Below are positions 56,151 to 63,983 of a stretch of 64,000 nt of DNA, piece by piece. The stretch is from positions 2,511,033 through 2,575,032 of the forward strand of contig NC_007955.1 of the NCBI RefSeq assembly GCF_000013725.1. Direction: 5' to 3'. The position numbers were made by a program, and so were the translations under genes. This DNA comes from Methanococcoides burtonii DSM 6242 (GTDB lineage Archaea; Halobacteriota; Methanosarcinia; Methanosarcinales; Methanosarcinaceae). Under the pieces are notes generated by a model. It did no database searches, was not told the DNA's origin, and worked only from the letters and a program-made list of their open reading frames with translations. Each line of letters begins with the position of its first letter. Within the stretch, counting starts at the first letter, position 1.

Positions 56151-57400
56151 TCATGAAAGGTGAACCTTCAATTAATACAAATAACTTAACTGCTGTACAG
56201 CTCATGGAGATTGATGCTTGTGTACGCTGTGGTGAATGTGTCAAATGGTGTCCAACCTACGATGCTTCTAACAAAGATCCCGGACTCGCACCAAGGGACA
56301 AGATCCTCAGGTGGGGTCAGTTCATGAACAAGTCCTATGGTCTGCGTGCCAGACTGTTCGGTCCAAAAGCAATTCCTGAGGAAGATATCGCGCAGTTCAA
56401 GGATGATGTTTACAAGTGCACTACCTGTGGTATGTGTGCTACAGTCTGTGAGGTCGGTATCAACACTATTGAGTTGTGGGAATCCATGCGTGCAAATCTT
56501 GTCAAACGTGGTAATGGTCCATACGGTAAGCAGGGAATGTTCGTAAAGCTCATCGGCGAGTACAGTAATCCGTACATGGCTGACAACAAGGACAGACTTA
56601 AATGGATTCCTGATGATGTAAAGATCGCTGACAAAGCAGAAATCCTTTACTTTGGTGGTTGTACTGCAGAACTGAGGCAGCAAAAGCTGGCGTTCGCTAC
56701 TGCACGTGTCCTCAACCATCTGGGAATCGAGTTCGCAATGCTCGGAGAGGATGAGGTGTGCTGCTGTTCCGCACTTGTCAGGACCGGTCAGCACGAGATC
56801 GAGGATATTGCACGTAGAGCTGCAAGGAAGAATGTTGACGGTATCGTTGCAAAGGGTGCAAAGACCGTTTTGTATGCATGTGCTGGTTGCTACCGTACCT
56901 CTCTTATAGACTGGCCAAGGTTGCTTAATGAGGAAATGCCATTCAAGATCGTCCATATCACAGAGTTCCTTGAGGATCTTATCAAGGAAGGCAAGCTTGA
57001 ATGGAAAAAGCCATTTGATAACCTTACTGTAACATACCACGACCCATGTCACCTTGGACGTCACGTTGGTGTATATGAGCCACCAAGATTCGTGCTTAAC
57101 GCGATTCCCGGTCTGAACCTTAAAGAGATGGACCGCATTAAGGAGAACCAGCGCTGCTGTGGAGCTGGCGGTGGTGTAAAGGCTGGAGTTCCGGATCTTG
57201 CTCTCGGTGTTGCTGAGACCCGTGTTCAGGATGCCCTTGCAAAGAACCCTGATATCCTTTCAAGTGCATGCCCGTTCTGTAAGAGGAACCTTTCTGATGG
57301 AAGGGATTCCCTTGGTGCAGATGAGCTTGTTGTTGAGGATATTATTGTTCTGACGGCTGAAGCACTTGGAATTTCACTTGATGATTGTGTGGAGAGTTGA
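56147..57400 (+). CDS. hdrD: CoM-CoB heterodisulfide reductase subunit D (catalytic)
   Basis: A 417-residue Fe-S enzyme that reduces the CoM-S-S-CoB heterodisulfide made by MCR. Two [4Fe-4S] sites are at [12 protein letters not shown] and [14 protein letters not shown]. Two CCG domains follow: GGCTAELR ... EVCCCSALV ... CAGC, and [10 protein letters not shown] ... QRCCGAGGG ... CPFC, which hold the non-cubane clusters at the active site. The start ATG 56147 overlaps hdrE. A long frame on the opposite strand is a shadow of this cysteine-rich gene. Confidence 0.97.
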   Translation: MIMKGEPSINTNNLTAVQLMEIDACVRCGECVKWCPTYDASNKDPGLAPRDKILRWGQFMNKSYGLRARLFGPKAIPEEDIAQFKDDVYKCTTCGMCATVCEVGINTIELWESMRANLVKRGNGPYGKQGMFVKLIGEYSNPYMADNKDRLKWIPDDVKIADKAEILYFGGCTAELRQQKLAFATARVLNHLGIEFAMLGEDEVCCCSALVRTGQHEIEDIARRAARKNVDGIVAKGAKTVLYACAGCYRTSLIDWPRLLNEEMPFKIVHITEFLEDLIKEGKLEWKKPFDNLTVTYHDPCHLGRHVGVYEPPRFVLNAIPGLNLKEMDRIKENQRCCGAGGGVKAGVPDLALGVAETRVQDALAKNPDILSSACPFCKRNLSDGRDSLGADELVVEDIIVLTAEALGISLDDCVES

Positions 57401-57499
57401 TCTCTCTACCTTTCGTTAATTTTTTTATATCCTTCTTTATTTTTACTCAGTTCTCTTTCACAGTTACTTTTAAATATTGCTACCTACTCTCTCTGGCTC

Positions 57500-58135
57500 A
57501 TGGAAATTCCCTATGAACTTCTGGGTAAGCTATTCGTATATATGCTTCTCTTTGCTCTACTGGGGATTGTTGTGGCATTGCTTGTTGGATTTTACAGTTT
57601 TAAGAATAAAATGGTCATTTTTCCTAGCTTTGTTCTTTTCATGCTTTATCTGTTCTATTCTCCTGCCAAATGGATGTGTGGTGTCTTCTCAATAAGAGAT
57701 ACTCTTGTGGATGAGATCCTCATTGAGATAAGGAATGCTGTAATGCTTGATGATTTTATCAATGCAAAAGGTCCAAGAGCTGTATTTTTACCCCAGTGTA
57801 TGCGCCATCCCAATTGCAGGGCCCGATGTGATCCTATACTTGGCTATGAGTGTAAAAAATGTGGTCTATGCGATATTGGCATAATCTGTAAAGCTGCCGA
57901 TGAACATGGTTTCACAGTTTATGTGATTCCTGGAGGCAGTTTTGTAAAGAAGATAATGAAAGCACACAAACCAGGTTCTTGTATAGGGGTAGCTTGTTAC
58001 AATGAGCTTTCTGAATCCATGGAAGAAATATCGTTCATGCCTGTTCAGGGTGTTTGTCTTTTGAAAGATGGTTGCTTCAATACAAAAGTGGATGTTCTCG
58101 AAGTGATCGAAAAAATGGAGCTCTGCAATGTATAA
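57500..58135 (+). CDS. DUF116 membrane-anchored Cys-rich protein, first copy
   Basis: A 211-residue protein. An N-terminal hydrophobic segment of about two helices (LFVYMLLFALLGIVVALLVGFY and FPSFVLFMLYLFY) anchors a DUF116 domain. That domain has FLPQCMRHPNCRARCDPILGYECKKCGLCDIG, a probable metal or Fe-S site, then GGSFVKKIMKAHKPGSCIGVACYNEL and LLKDGCFNTKVDV. Function is unknown. It overlaps the second DUF116 gene by 8 bases and lies about 100 bases downstream of hdrED. Confidence 0.82.
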   Translation: MEIPYELLGKLFVYMLLFALLGIVVALLVGFYSFKNKMVIFPSFVLFMLYLFYSPAKWMCGVFSIRDTLVDEILIEIRNAVMLDDFINAKGPRAVFLPQCMRHPNCRARCDPILGYECKKCGLCDIGIICKAADEHGFTVYVIPGGSFVKKIMKAHKPGSCIGVACYNELSESMEEISFMPVQGVCLLKDGCFNTKVDVLEVIEKMELCNV

Positions 58136-58754
58136 TTTTATAGGTAAATTGTTATTGGTTCTTTTGGTGTTGTCTGTGTTTGTTTCAGCATTATCTCTTT
58201 ATGCTAGTCGTGTAAGTCTTACTCGAAATGTCTGGTTATCCGGCCTTTTTGCGAATGTATTGGATTTCTTCTTCCTTCCGCTTAAATATTTCTTTTGTAA
58301 GTTCTCTGACCCGCGAAAACTTGATATGTGGATGGTCTCTTTGAAAAATTCCGCACACATGTCAGATTTTGCAAAAACAAAAAAGCGGCTGATGTTCGTC
58401 CCACATTGCATGCGTTCACTTGATTGTCCTGCATATGCAACGAAATATGGGATACAGTGCAGGTCATGTGGGAAATGTGTGTTCGACCAACTCAAAGAGG
58501 ATGCAGAAAAGTATGGTTATGAATTTTATATCGTGACCGGCTCATCCTTTGTGAAGAATATTCTTAAAGACCGGCCTGCGGATGGTGTGCTTGTCATTGC
58601 CTGTGACTATGAAATAAATAAGGGTATGCGTTCACTGGCGGGTACTGGGGTTATTACATATGGTATCCCTATGCTCAATGATGGTTGCTACAATACGAAA
58701 GTAGATGAAGTGTTCGTAGAGGACACATTGCAAAAGTTCTCTCAAAATGAATGA
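58128..58754 (+). CDS. DUF116 membrane-anchored Cys-rich protein, second copy
   Basis: A 208-residue paralogue of the preceding gene. It has one N-terminal membrane helix (LLLVLLVLSVFVSALSLYA) and the same motif order: FVPHCMRSLDCPAYATKYGIQCRSCGKCVFD, then GSSFVKNILKDRPADGVLVIACDYEI and LNDGCYNTKVDEV. The tandem pair probably arose by duplication; the strict conservation of the cysteines in both suggests that they bind the same kind of centre or form a heterodimer. It starts within the end of the first copy. Confidence 0.82.
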   Translation: MYNFIGKLLLVLLVLSVFVSALSLYASRVSLTRNVWLSGLFANVLDFFFLPLKYFFCKFSDPRKLDMWMVSLKNSAHMSDFAKTKKRLMFVPHCMRSLDCPAYATKYGIQCRSCGKCVFDQLKEDAEKYGYEFYIVTGSSFVKNILKDRPADGVLVIACDYEINKGMRSLAGTGVITYGIPMLNDGCYNTKVDEVFVEDTLQKFSQNE

Positions 58755-58789
58755 TAACAGGTATCCATTTAGTTTAAAATAAGTTGGTT

Positions 58790-59148
58790 GTGAGTGAGGA
58801 GAGTAAGCTCCCTTCTGTTGATGCAAAGCTTCCCATCAGCAGGGCTGATTTGGGAATGGTCCTTGTGGACACTTGCATTGACGATATTCGGCTATGCGTT
58901 AATAAATTCGGGGCAGTCCAGAAACCTGCTTGATCCCTACTCCAACTTGCATCCACGAGGTTTCGCCGTTCCATCCACGTTCCATACGACCTCAACCTTT
59001 CGGTATCATAGCATTGATATGGTGTGGTATCGTTTCTGTGCCAGAGCCCGGGTTCTCACCCGACACCCTTCACAGGTGTTCGTGTATCTGGATGATGGGG
59101 AGACTTTCCTCAGGTCAAATACCCGGCAATCGTCCTTCCTCTCTCAGA
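58790..59148 (-). ncRNA. rnpB: RNase P RNA
   Basis: Read on the minus strand, the sequence shows the conserved RNase P RNA elements in order: TGAGGAAAGTC near the 5' end (about 59113), CACAGAAACG (about 59040), GGAACGGCGAAACC (about 58970), and ACAGAAGGGAGCTTAC near the 3' end (about 58815). The closing helix P1 forms between GAGAGAGGA (59145-59137) and TCCTCACTC at the 3' end (58792 onward), with one A-A mismatch. The length of about 355 bases fits archaeal type A RNA. The RNA cuts 5' leaders from pre-tRNAs. Frames that cross this stretch are not genes. Confidence 0.93.
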
Positions 59149-59166
59149 TTTATCATTGAATGGGTT

Positions 59167-59178
59167 GTATATATAGTT
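59167..59178 (-). promoter_or_regulatory. TATA box for RNase P RNA
   Basis: The minus strand reads AACTATATATAC here, centred about 25 bases before the RNA 5' end at 59145-59148, as expected for an archaeal box A. Confidence 0.5.
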
Positions 59179-59291
59179 GCCTACGACTACTTATATTTCT
59201 TATTCTACTCATGATAATAACGTTTATTCTTTTTTCGATATGTTTATTGCCTATTACCAATGAACCATGGTTATAGAATGAGGTGGTGCAC

Positions 59292-59873
59292 ATGATCAAA
59301 AAATCTTTACTGATTATAGGGCTTCTTGTTATCCTTATATCGATGGCTAGTGTGGCAAGTGCGAGTGAATTATATAACTTAACCTATCCAAAGGACACGC
59401 TCTCATGCGGGGATGTGGATGTTGGTGTGATCGTTGACGGTAATACTGTAACTGTGGAAGTTATATATTTAGCTCCTACACACATTTCAAGTGATAATAA
59501 TATCAAAACATTTGGTTTGAACACTGTGGGGCTAACCGAAGACAATGTAATGAGTGTCACTGGTGCAACTCGAAAGCTGACTGGTGTTGACAATTTTTCG
59601 GCTGAATTTGGTAATTTCAATACTGGAATTGGTTTTCATCCAAGTGTCAAGACCACTGGTCCTATTACAATAACATTTGACAGTCCCGTGGTGCTTGTAC
59701 CAAATTCTCAGGGCTTTGATGCAGCTGTGCATCTCCAGGGACTTGATGGTGGTGCGAGTGTCAAAGTTGCAGATGGTGGGTGTGGTCAGGAAATCCCAGA
59801 ATTCCCAACAATTGCACTTCCGGTAGTAGCTATTCTCGGATTGGCATTTATTTTCATGCGCCGTAAAGAGTAA
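59292..59873 (+). CDS. secreted PEF-CTERM surface protein
   Basis: A 193-residue exported protein. A signal peptide (MIKKSLLIIGLLVILISMASVASA) is followed by a beta-rich domain of about 145 residues with a few sequons, and ends in a PEF-CTERM tail: IPEFPTIALPVVAILGLAFIFMRRKE. This tail is the sorting signal recognised by a dedicated archaeosortase. The mature domain is unrecognised. ATG 59292 follows GAGGTG. Its stop codon is part of the GTAA target duplication of the adjacent insertion sequence, so the coding region itself is intact but its downstream sequence has been displaced. Confidence 0.85.
   Translation: MIKKSLLIIGLLVILISMASVASASELYNLTYPKDTLSCGDVDVGVIVDGNTVTVEVIYLAPTHISSDNNIKTFGLNTVGLTEDNVMSVTGATRKLTGVDNFSAEFGNFNTGIGFHPSVKTTGPITITFDSPVVLVPNSQGFDAAVHLQGLDGGASVKVADGGCGQEIPEFPTIALPVVAILGLAFIFMRRKE
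59870..59873. repeat. left copy of the GTAA target-site duplication
   Basis: GTAA at 59870-59873 (the last base of the Glu codon plus the TAA stop of the PEF-CTERM gene) is repeated at 61111-61114 directly after the insertion sequence. It marks the element's outer boundaries. Confidence 0.6.
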
Positions 59874-60008
59874 GAGAATTGCGATTAACTGCTGATTTTT
59901 TTCAAAGCAAATATTTCCAGCTAAAATTTTGAGCTTTTCTCTCTATTTCCAGCAGTTTGCTAGTATCTATTTATATACTTTCCAACTTTTTTGAATAGCT
60001 ACCGCTAT

Positions 60009-60950
60009 TCATCCTAATGATTTTCTTCTTATTGTCCTCAATTGATAGAGATTATAGCTGAATGCTGTAATCGCCATTTTGACATTTACTCTTGCCAACG
60101 TTGTTACTCTTACAAATCCTGACGTAAACACATTTTTGATAACAGCATAAGGTCTTTCTCCCTTTGCTCTTTTCCTGCTTATTCTTTTGTTTCTCATCTT
60201 ATCCCTAATACCAATAGGGTGCCCTCGTACTCCCCTTTGCATAGTTGCATCATATCCTTTTGAAATTGCACCAAAGTAACCTCTATCTCTGTAAACAACT
60301 TCGCCTTCTTCAGAAAGATCCACCTGACTATCATGAACTGAGGCAGTAGTTGTCCTATATCTCCTTATCAGATCATATTCGGTATCTTCAATGGTATGTA
60401 GTTTATATCCAAAATGTGACTTAGATGCCTTTTTTGTCCATGTACCGTCCTTACATCTTCTGGTCTTTGCTTCATTTCCACGAGGAGTATCAAGATTTGC
60501 ATGTCCTGGATCAGCATGTATAAATGTTGCATCCTGAATCATACCTTGCTTGATCTTCAGACCTTTCTTATTAAGTTGTCTTTGCATTTCATTCCAGATT
60601 TCATCTTCTTTTCCTGCCTGGGAAATTCGTTCTCTAAATGCCCAAACAGTAGTATGATCTGGAATTTTTGCAGGAAAGCCCAAGAATTTCCTAAAGGAAA
60701 TTCTATCAGTAGCTTGTCTTTCAAGTTCAGGGTCAGATAGGCCATGCCATTGTTGCAATACTAACATTTTGAGCATGACGATTTCATCAACGTTTGGTCT
60801 GCCACCGAACTCTGTTTTATTGATATACATCTCTGCTATAATTGGACGAAATGGTTTCCAATCGATGAGAGATTCAATTTCAGAGAGCTTGTCACCGAGA
60901 TTTTCAAGACGTTTGTACTCTTCTTTAAAAGCAAAGTTTGTTAAGGACAT
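60009..60950 (-). CDS. IS5-family transposase
   Basis: A 313-residue DDE transposase that looks intact. An N-terminal region (MSLTNFAFKEEYKRLENLGDKL-like opening, then EFGGRPNVDEIVMLKMLVLQQWHGLSDPELERQ) is typical of IS5 members. First Asp: MIQDATFIHADPGH; second Asp: VVYRDRGYFGAISKG; Glu: RAKGERPYAVIKNVF. No frameshift or internal stop is present. The promoter lies in the 96-bp repeat upstream and is present twice. The second copy of the repeat also carries the first 11 codons and would read into a short dead-end peptide of 28 residues. Confidence 0.92.
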   Translation of the reverse strand: MSLTNFAFKEEYKRLENLGDKLSEIESLIDWKPFRPIIAEMYINKTEFGGRPNVDEIVMLKMLVLQQWHGLSDPELERQATDRISFRKFLGFPAKIPDHTTVWAFRERISQAGKEDEIWNEMQRQLNKKGLKIKQGMIQDATFIHADPGHANLDTPRGNEAKTRRCKDGTWTKKASKSHFGYKLHTIEDTEYDLIRRYRTTTASVHDSQVDLSEEGEVVYRDRGYFGAISKGYDATMQRGVRGHPIGIRDKMRNKRISRKRAKGERPYAVIKNVFTSGFVRVTTLARVNVKMAITAFSYNLYQLRTIRRKSLG

Positions 60951-61110
60951 AATACAAAATTATTGTAATAGGTTATAAATATTGCTTCTGTTTGAGGGGT
61001 TTATCGGAATTCTCTCTTCTTTAAAAGCAAAGTTCGTTAAGGACATAATACAAAATTATTGTAATATGTTATAAATATTGCTTCTGTTTGAGGGGTTTAT
61101 CGGAATTCTC
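60918..61110. repeat. 96-bp tandem direct repeat at the transposase 5' end
   Basis: Copy 1 (60918-61013) and copy 2 (61014-61109) differ at two positions only (T/C in the transposase start region and G/T in AATAGG/AATATG). Each copy contains the first 33 bases of the transposase gene, its probable TATA box (ATATTTATAA on the minus strand) and one terminal inverted repeat. The high identity indicates a recent event. Confidence 0.9.
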
Positions 61111-61323
61111 GTAAGTTATAATGTAAGTGAACATCTATCTCAGATGTTCCTTTGTTTTTTGTTTTAGTTCTTATGTTTTTGAGGTTTGTTTTTTTCAGGC
61201 TGAATAAGTATATATGTAAGCAATTATATATTTTATTATGTAATAGTTTGTCTGGATATTATAATTAGTGTTTCTTCCTGTGTGGTGCAGGTCGATATCT
61301 TTGTATATTCAGGTGGTGGAAAT

Positions 61324-61563
61324 ATGGCTGATCAGATCGTTCTCGATCAATATAAAGAAATGGTGGAAAAGACGAAGCAACTTCATTCTGAATTGGTGGA
61401 GTTATCATCTAAAATGGGCAGCATTGCGGATACTATTGATAATGGATTACCGGAGCGAGCAGTTTCGGATAAGTTTGATTCAATAGATCATGATGTACAT
61501 ATGTCTGATGATCCACTTTCCAGTCGGAGGGTTTCCACTCTATCTGAAAAACGCATGGAATAA
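61324..61563 (+). CDS. small hypothetical protein
   Basis: A 79-residue acidic, helical protein that I do not recognise. The first half (MADQIVLDQYKEMVEKTKQL onward) could form a short coiled coil; the second half is disordered and Asp/Ser-rich. No membrane segment or cysteine is present. ATG 61324 is well supported by AGGTGGTGGA just upstream; an earlier in-frame GTG would add 14 residues of poor character. It lies between the insertion sequence and the Hsp20 gene on the same strand, and its former upstream neighbour may have been separated by the insertion. Confidence 0.55.
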   Translation: MADQIVLDQYKEMVEKTKQLHSELVELSSKMGSIADTIDNGLPERAVSDKFDSIDHDVHMSDDPLSSRRVSTLSEKRME

Positions 61564-61666
61564 TTTTAGCTATTATATTTTTATTATTCAATTTGTGATT
61601 CGAAACGCATAGGTATTATTTGATTGGAACTTAGGTGCCATTTATAATAATGTGGGGATGATCAAC

Positions 61667-62194
61667 ATGGATGAAAATAAGAGACGGCATTTATTTGATG
61701 GATTCTTTGAAAATGATTCATTTGAAGATGTTAGGGATATGATCGAAAACATCATGGATGCCATGAATGTTGATCTGGGTGACCTTTCTGGGAAGCCAAA
61801 AGTCTATGGTTTTTCGATAACACACCACCCTGGTGAAGAACCTGTTGTACGGGAGTTTGATACTGGTACAACTGGTGATGGTGATGATCTTACTGAGGGT
61901 TCTCGTATGGGTATCTCGGAATCGGACCCTCTTGTTGACCTCATTGAAACTGATGATCATGTCCATTTTATGGTGGACCTCTCTTGCGTGGAAAAAGAAG
62001 ATATTAAGCTTAATGCGGAGGAAATGACCTTGCATGTCACTGCATCGCGTGGGCATTGGTCATATGTTAGGACGTTTGATTTGCTGGTGCCTGTGTATCC
62101 GGAATCTGCAAAAGCAACTTTTAAGAATGGCGTGCTTGATGTTATCTTCAAACGCCGTCTTATGGGTGGGTCGTATAATATTGATATTAACTGA
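61667..62194 (+). CDS. Hsp20/alpha-crystallin family small heat-shock protein (GvpH-like)
   Basis: A 175-residue protein. The C-terminal half (about residues 85-175) is an alpha-crystallin domain: DPLVDLIETDDHVHFMVDLSCVEKEDIKLNAEEMTLHVTAS and FKNGVLDVIFKRR, the A-x-x-x-N-GVL-type strand. The N-terminal half, with MIENIMDAMNVDLGDLSGKPKVYGFSIT, is like that of GvpH and related archaeal Hsp20 proteins. No gas-vesicle genes are nearby, so it is a general chaperone. ATG 61667 is preferred since GGGGATG lies 6 bases upstream. Confidence 0.82.
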   Translation: MDENKRRHLFDGFFENDSFEDVRDMIENIMDAMNVDLGDLSGKPKVYGFSITHHPGEEPVVREFDTGTTGDGDDLTEGSRMGISESDPLVDLIETDDHVHFMVDLSCVEKEDIKLNAEEMTLHVTASRGHWSYVRTFDLLVPVYPESAKATFKNGVLDVIFKRRLMGGSYNIDIN

Positions 62195-62286
62195 CATTTT
62201 GACGACGAAATGTCAAAAAAACATTAAGCTTATATATTTTCTTATATAGTAGTAAATATAAATTATCTTCTATAGGATTGGGTAGT

Positions 62287-62664
62287 ATGAGTTCTGGTAC
62301 TTTGAATAAGAAAATATTGGTCGTTGACGATGAAGCAGATACTATCTTTCTTATAAGTTCGATTCTTGAACCGGAAGGGTTTGAGGTCATCGGGGCTGAT
62401 GGGGGTGCTGAGTGTTTGAAAATACTCGAATCTGTGAAGCCGGATGTAATACTGTTGGATATTATGATGCCTGATATGGATGGCTGGGAAACTTTCCATA
62501 AGATCCGATCAGAAGATGTTGATGTTCCAATTTGTATTATTTCTGTTAAATCACAGAGTTTTGATCGGATGCTTGGTCTGAATGTTCTTAATGCGAATGA
62601 CTACATCAATAAGCCCTTTTCGGCTGAAGACCTTATCGGGCGCATCAATGCGATTTTAGGGTGA
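62287..62664 (+). CDS. stand-alone CheY-like response regulator
   Basis: A 125-residue single receiver domain. The acidic pair Asp14-Asp15 (VVDDEADT), phospho-acceptor Asp58 (VILLDIMMPDMDGWE), the conserved Ser (CIISVKS) and Lys (NDYINKPFSAEDL) are all present, so it should be phosphorylatable. There is no output domain. No kinase is adjacent; the kinases at 17338 and 28529 are far away but could be partners. ATG 62287 is chosen over an upstream TTG 9 bases away. Confidence 0.88.
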   Translation: MSSGTLNKKILVVDDEADTIFLISSILEPEGFEVIGADGGAECLKILESVKPDVILLDIMMPDMDGWETFHKIRSEDVDVPICIISVKSQSFDRMLGLNVLNANDYINKPFSAEDLIGRINAILG

Positions 62665-62690
62665 GATCATGATCTTTTATACTTTTGTTG

Positions 62691-63764
62691 TCATTGGTCG
62701 CTATCTTTGATCAATACTCTTGGTTTGCAGATGATCGCTTTTCCATTTTTGGCAAAAAGGTGTACTGTTCTATTTCCAGTCAGTCCATTCTCAACTTCTT
62801 TTCGAATATCCCAATATTTCTGTGGGTCTATTCCAGCTCTTAGTATCACGGCTCCTACACTATCTTTTTTTAAGAGACTGTTGATAATTTTTGCATCCAT
62901 CTCGGTTACATACTTGATCTCATAACTATTCTTGGCCAGTGGGTGATCTAAAGGTTCTTCAGATGTAAAGAGACTTCTCTTTTGGTCGATCTCGTACAGC
63001 TGGACCTGCGTTGTGTTATTTTCATTTAGATCATTTGCCAATTCGGGAAGTAATTCTGCTTTTGTGACGGATGGTTCCGGCTCACATGCATATGCTTGTA
63101 TCTTGTTCGTCATTGACAGCTTGGAACGTTCGTGTCCAGAGTCAATTCTTGCTTCTGCCGGGAGTGCAATTGCGGACTTGTCGCATGTCTTTATGTCTCC
63201 AAAGTACAGGTTCAGGCGGTTCAGCTGTCCGTTCAATGAAATATATTCTTTTTCACAATCGAATTGAATTTTTTCAGGTGTCAGTTGGGGTGGTGCTTCG
63301 AATGCGAAATTATTCGTTATTTTGGAATATGCTTCTAATACTTGTGGTATTCCCGGTTGAAGACTCGAGAGTCTTCTTTCATCCTCTGATGGTGGTCTTG
63401 CAGGGTCGGAAAAAAGTACGTCCAGTTTTGGTATCTGGTTGATGACTTCTTCTGAAAGCGCATCTCCGCAAATGAATTCTACATTGTCGAGCCCGTAGCG
63501 TTCACAATTTATCTCTGCATATTCTATTTTCTTAAGATCTATCTCTATTGCATAGACCTTTTTACATTCCTTTGCAAAGAATATCGTCTGTCCTCCGATA
63601 CCACAACTGATGTCTGCGATGGTCCTGCATTTGAGCCGTTTTGCCCTGTACTTTGCAACTATTTCCGGTGTGGCAAAACGGATACCATCATTGTCAGCTT
63701 TCATCCTTTTATCAAATATCTTTTTTCGTGACACAATTATCAGTCTGGAAAATAGCTCAATCAA
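62691..63764 (-). CDS. class I SAM-dependent methyltransferase with THUMP-like C-terminus
   Basis: A 357-residue protein. The Rossmann-like methyltransferase core (residues about 25-200) has IADISCGIGGQTIFFAKECKKVYAIEID for SAM binding, FICGDALSE, and the active motif LFSDPARPPSEDERR. The C-terminal part (about 265-357) resembles the THUMP-like RNA-associated domain seen in archaeal relatives. An RNA substrate is likely but not shown; the DPAR motif distinguishes it from Trm5. Its 3' end converges with the response regulator gene, 26 bases away. Confidence 0.8.
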   Translation of the reverse strand: MIELFSRLIIVSRKKIFDKRMKADNDGIRFATPEIVAKYRAKRLKCRTIADISCGIGGQTIFFAKECKKVYAIEIDLKKIEYAEINCERYGLDNVEFICGDALSEEVINQIPKLDVLFSDPARPPSEDERRLSSLQPGIPQVLEAYSKITNNFAFEAPPQLTPEKIQFDCEKEYISLNGQLNRLNLYFGDIKTCDKSAIALPAEARIDSGHERSKLSMTNKIQAYACEPEPSVTKAELLPELANDLNENNTTQVQLYEIDQKRSLFTSEEPLDHPLAKNSYEIKYVTEMDAKIINSLLKKDSVGAVILRAGIDPQKYWDIRKEVENGLTGNRTVHLFAKNGKAIICKPRVLIKDSDQ

Positions 63765-63968
63765 TTTAAAGTAATCTCATGCTATCCTGGGAATGATCCG
63801 ATATCTTTATTTAGATACCTTTGTTCTATAATGGATATTGGTGCTAGTGTTGATGTGTGTATAATAAATTGTACTGGTTTGTAAAATTCCCTGTTGAGTT
63901 GTGCTTAATATACTGTTTTTTATGGGAATCTGTGCAATACATATATATATTGAATATTACATTTAGAC

Positions 63969-63983
63969 ATCCTAAGTTAGGAT
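63969..63983. repeat. 15-bp palindrome in the terminal intergenic region
   Basis: ATCCTAAGTTAGGAT is a perfect inverted repeat around a central G, in the AT-rich stretch (63765-64000) in which I see no gene. It could be an operator for the methyltransferase gene or for a gene beyond the window edge. Confidence 0.35.

Larger units (their letters stand above)
59874..61110 (-). mobile_element. IS5-family insertion sequence with a duplicated right end
   Basis: The element is 1237 bases long. The left end GAGAATTGCGATTAAC and the right end, read as its complement GAGAATTCCGATAAAC, are imperfect terminal inverted repeats (17 of 22 positions match over the outer bases). GTAA flanks both ends. A single transposase gene fills most of it on the minus strand. 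The right end is duplicated in tandem (96 bases), so without it the element would be about 1141 bases. Insertion was just after the PEF-CTERM reading frame. Confidence 0.8.

Noticed and set aside
56186..57064. 292-residue Cys-rich frame antisense to hdrD
   Set aside because: It mirrors the codon pattern of the clear hdrD gene, has no ribosome binding site and no family resemblance.
58774..59159. Open frames on both strands (58794-59159 plus, 58774-58995 minus) that might be small proteins
   Set aside because: They lie over conserved RNase P RNA sequence and have no recognisable protein features.
60918..61110. Tandem repeat considered as a CRISPR fragment
   Set aside because: There are no spacers and the unit is 96 bases long; it is a duplicated transposon end.
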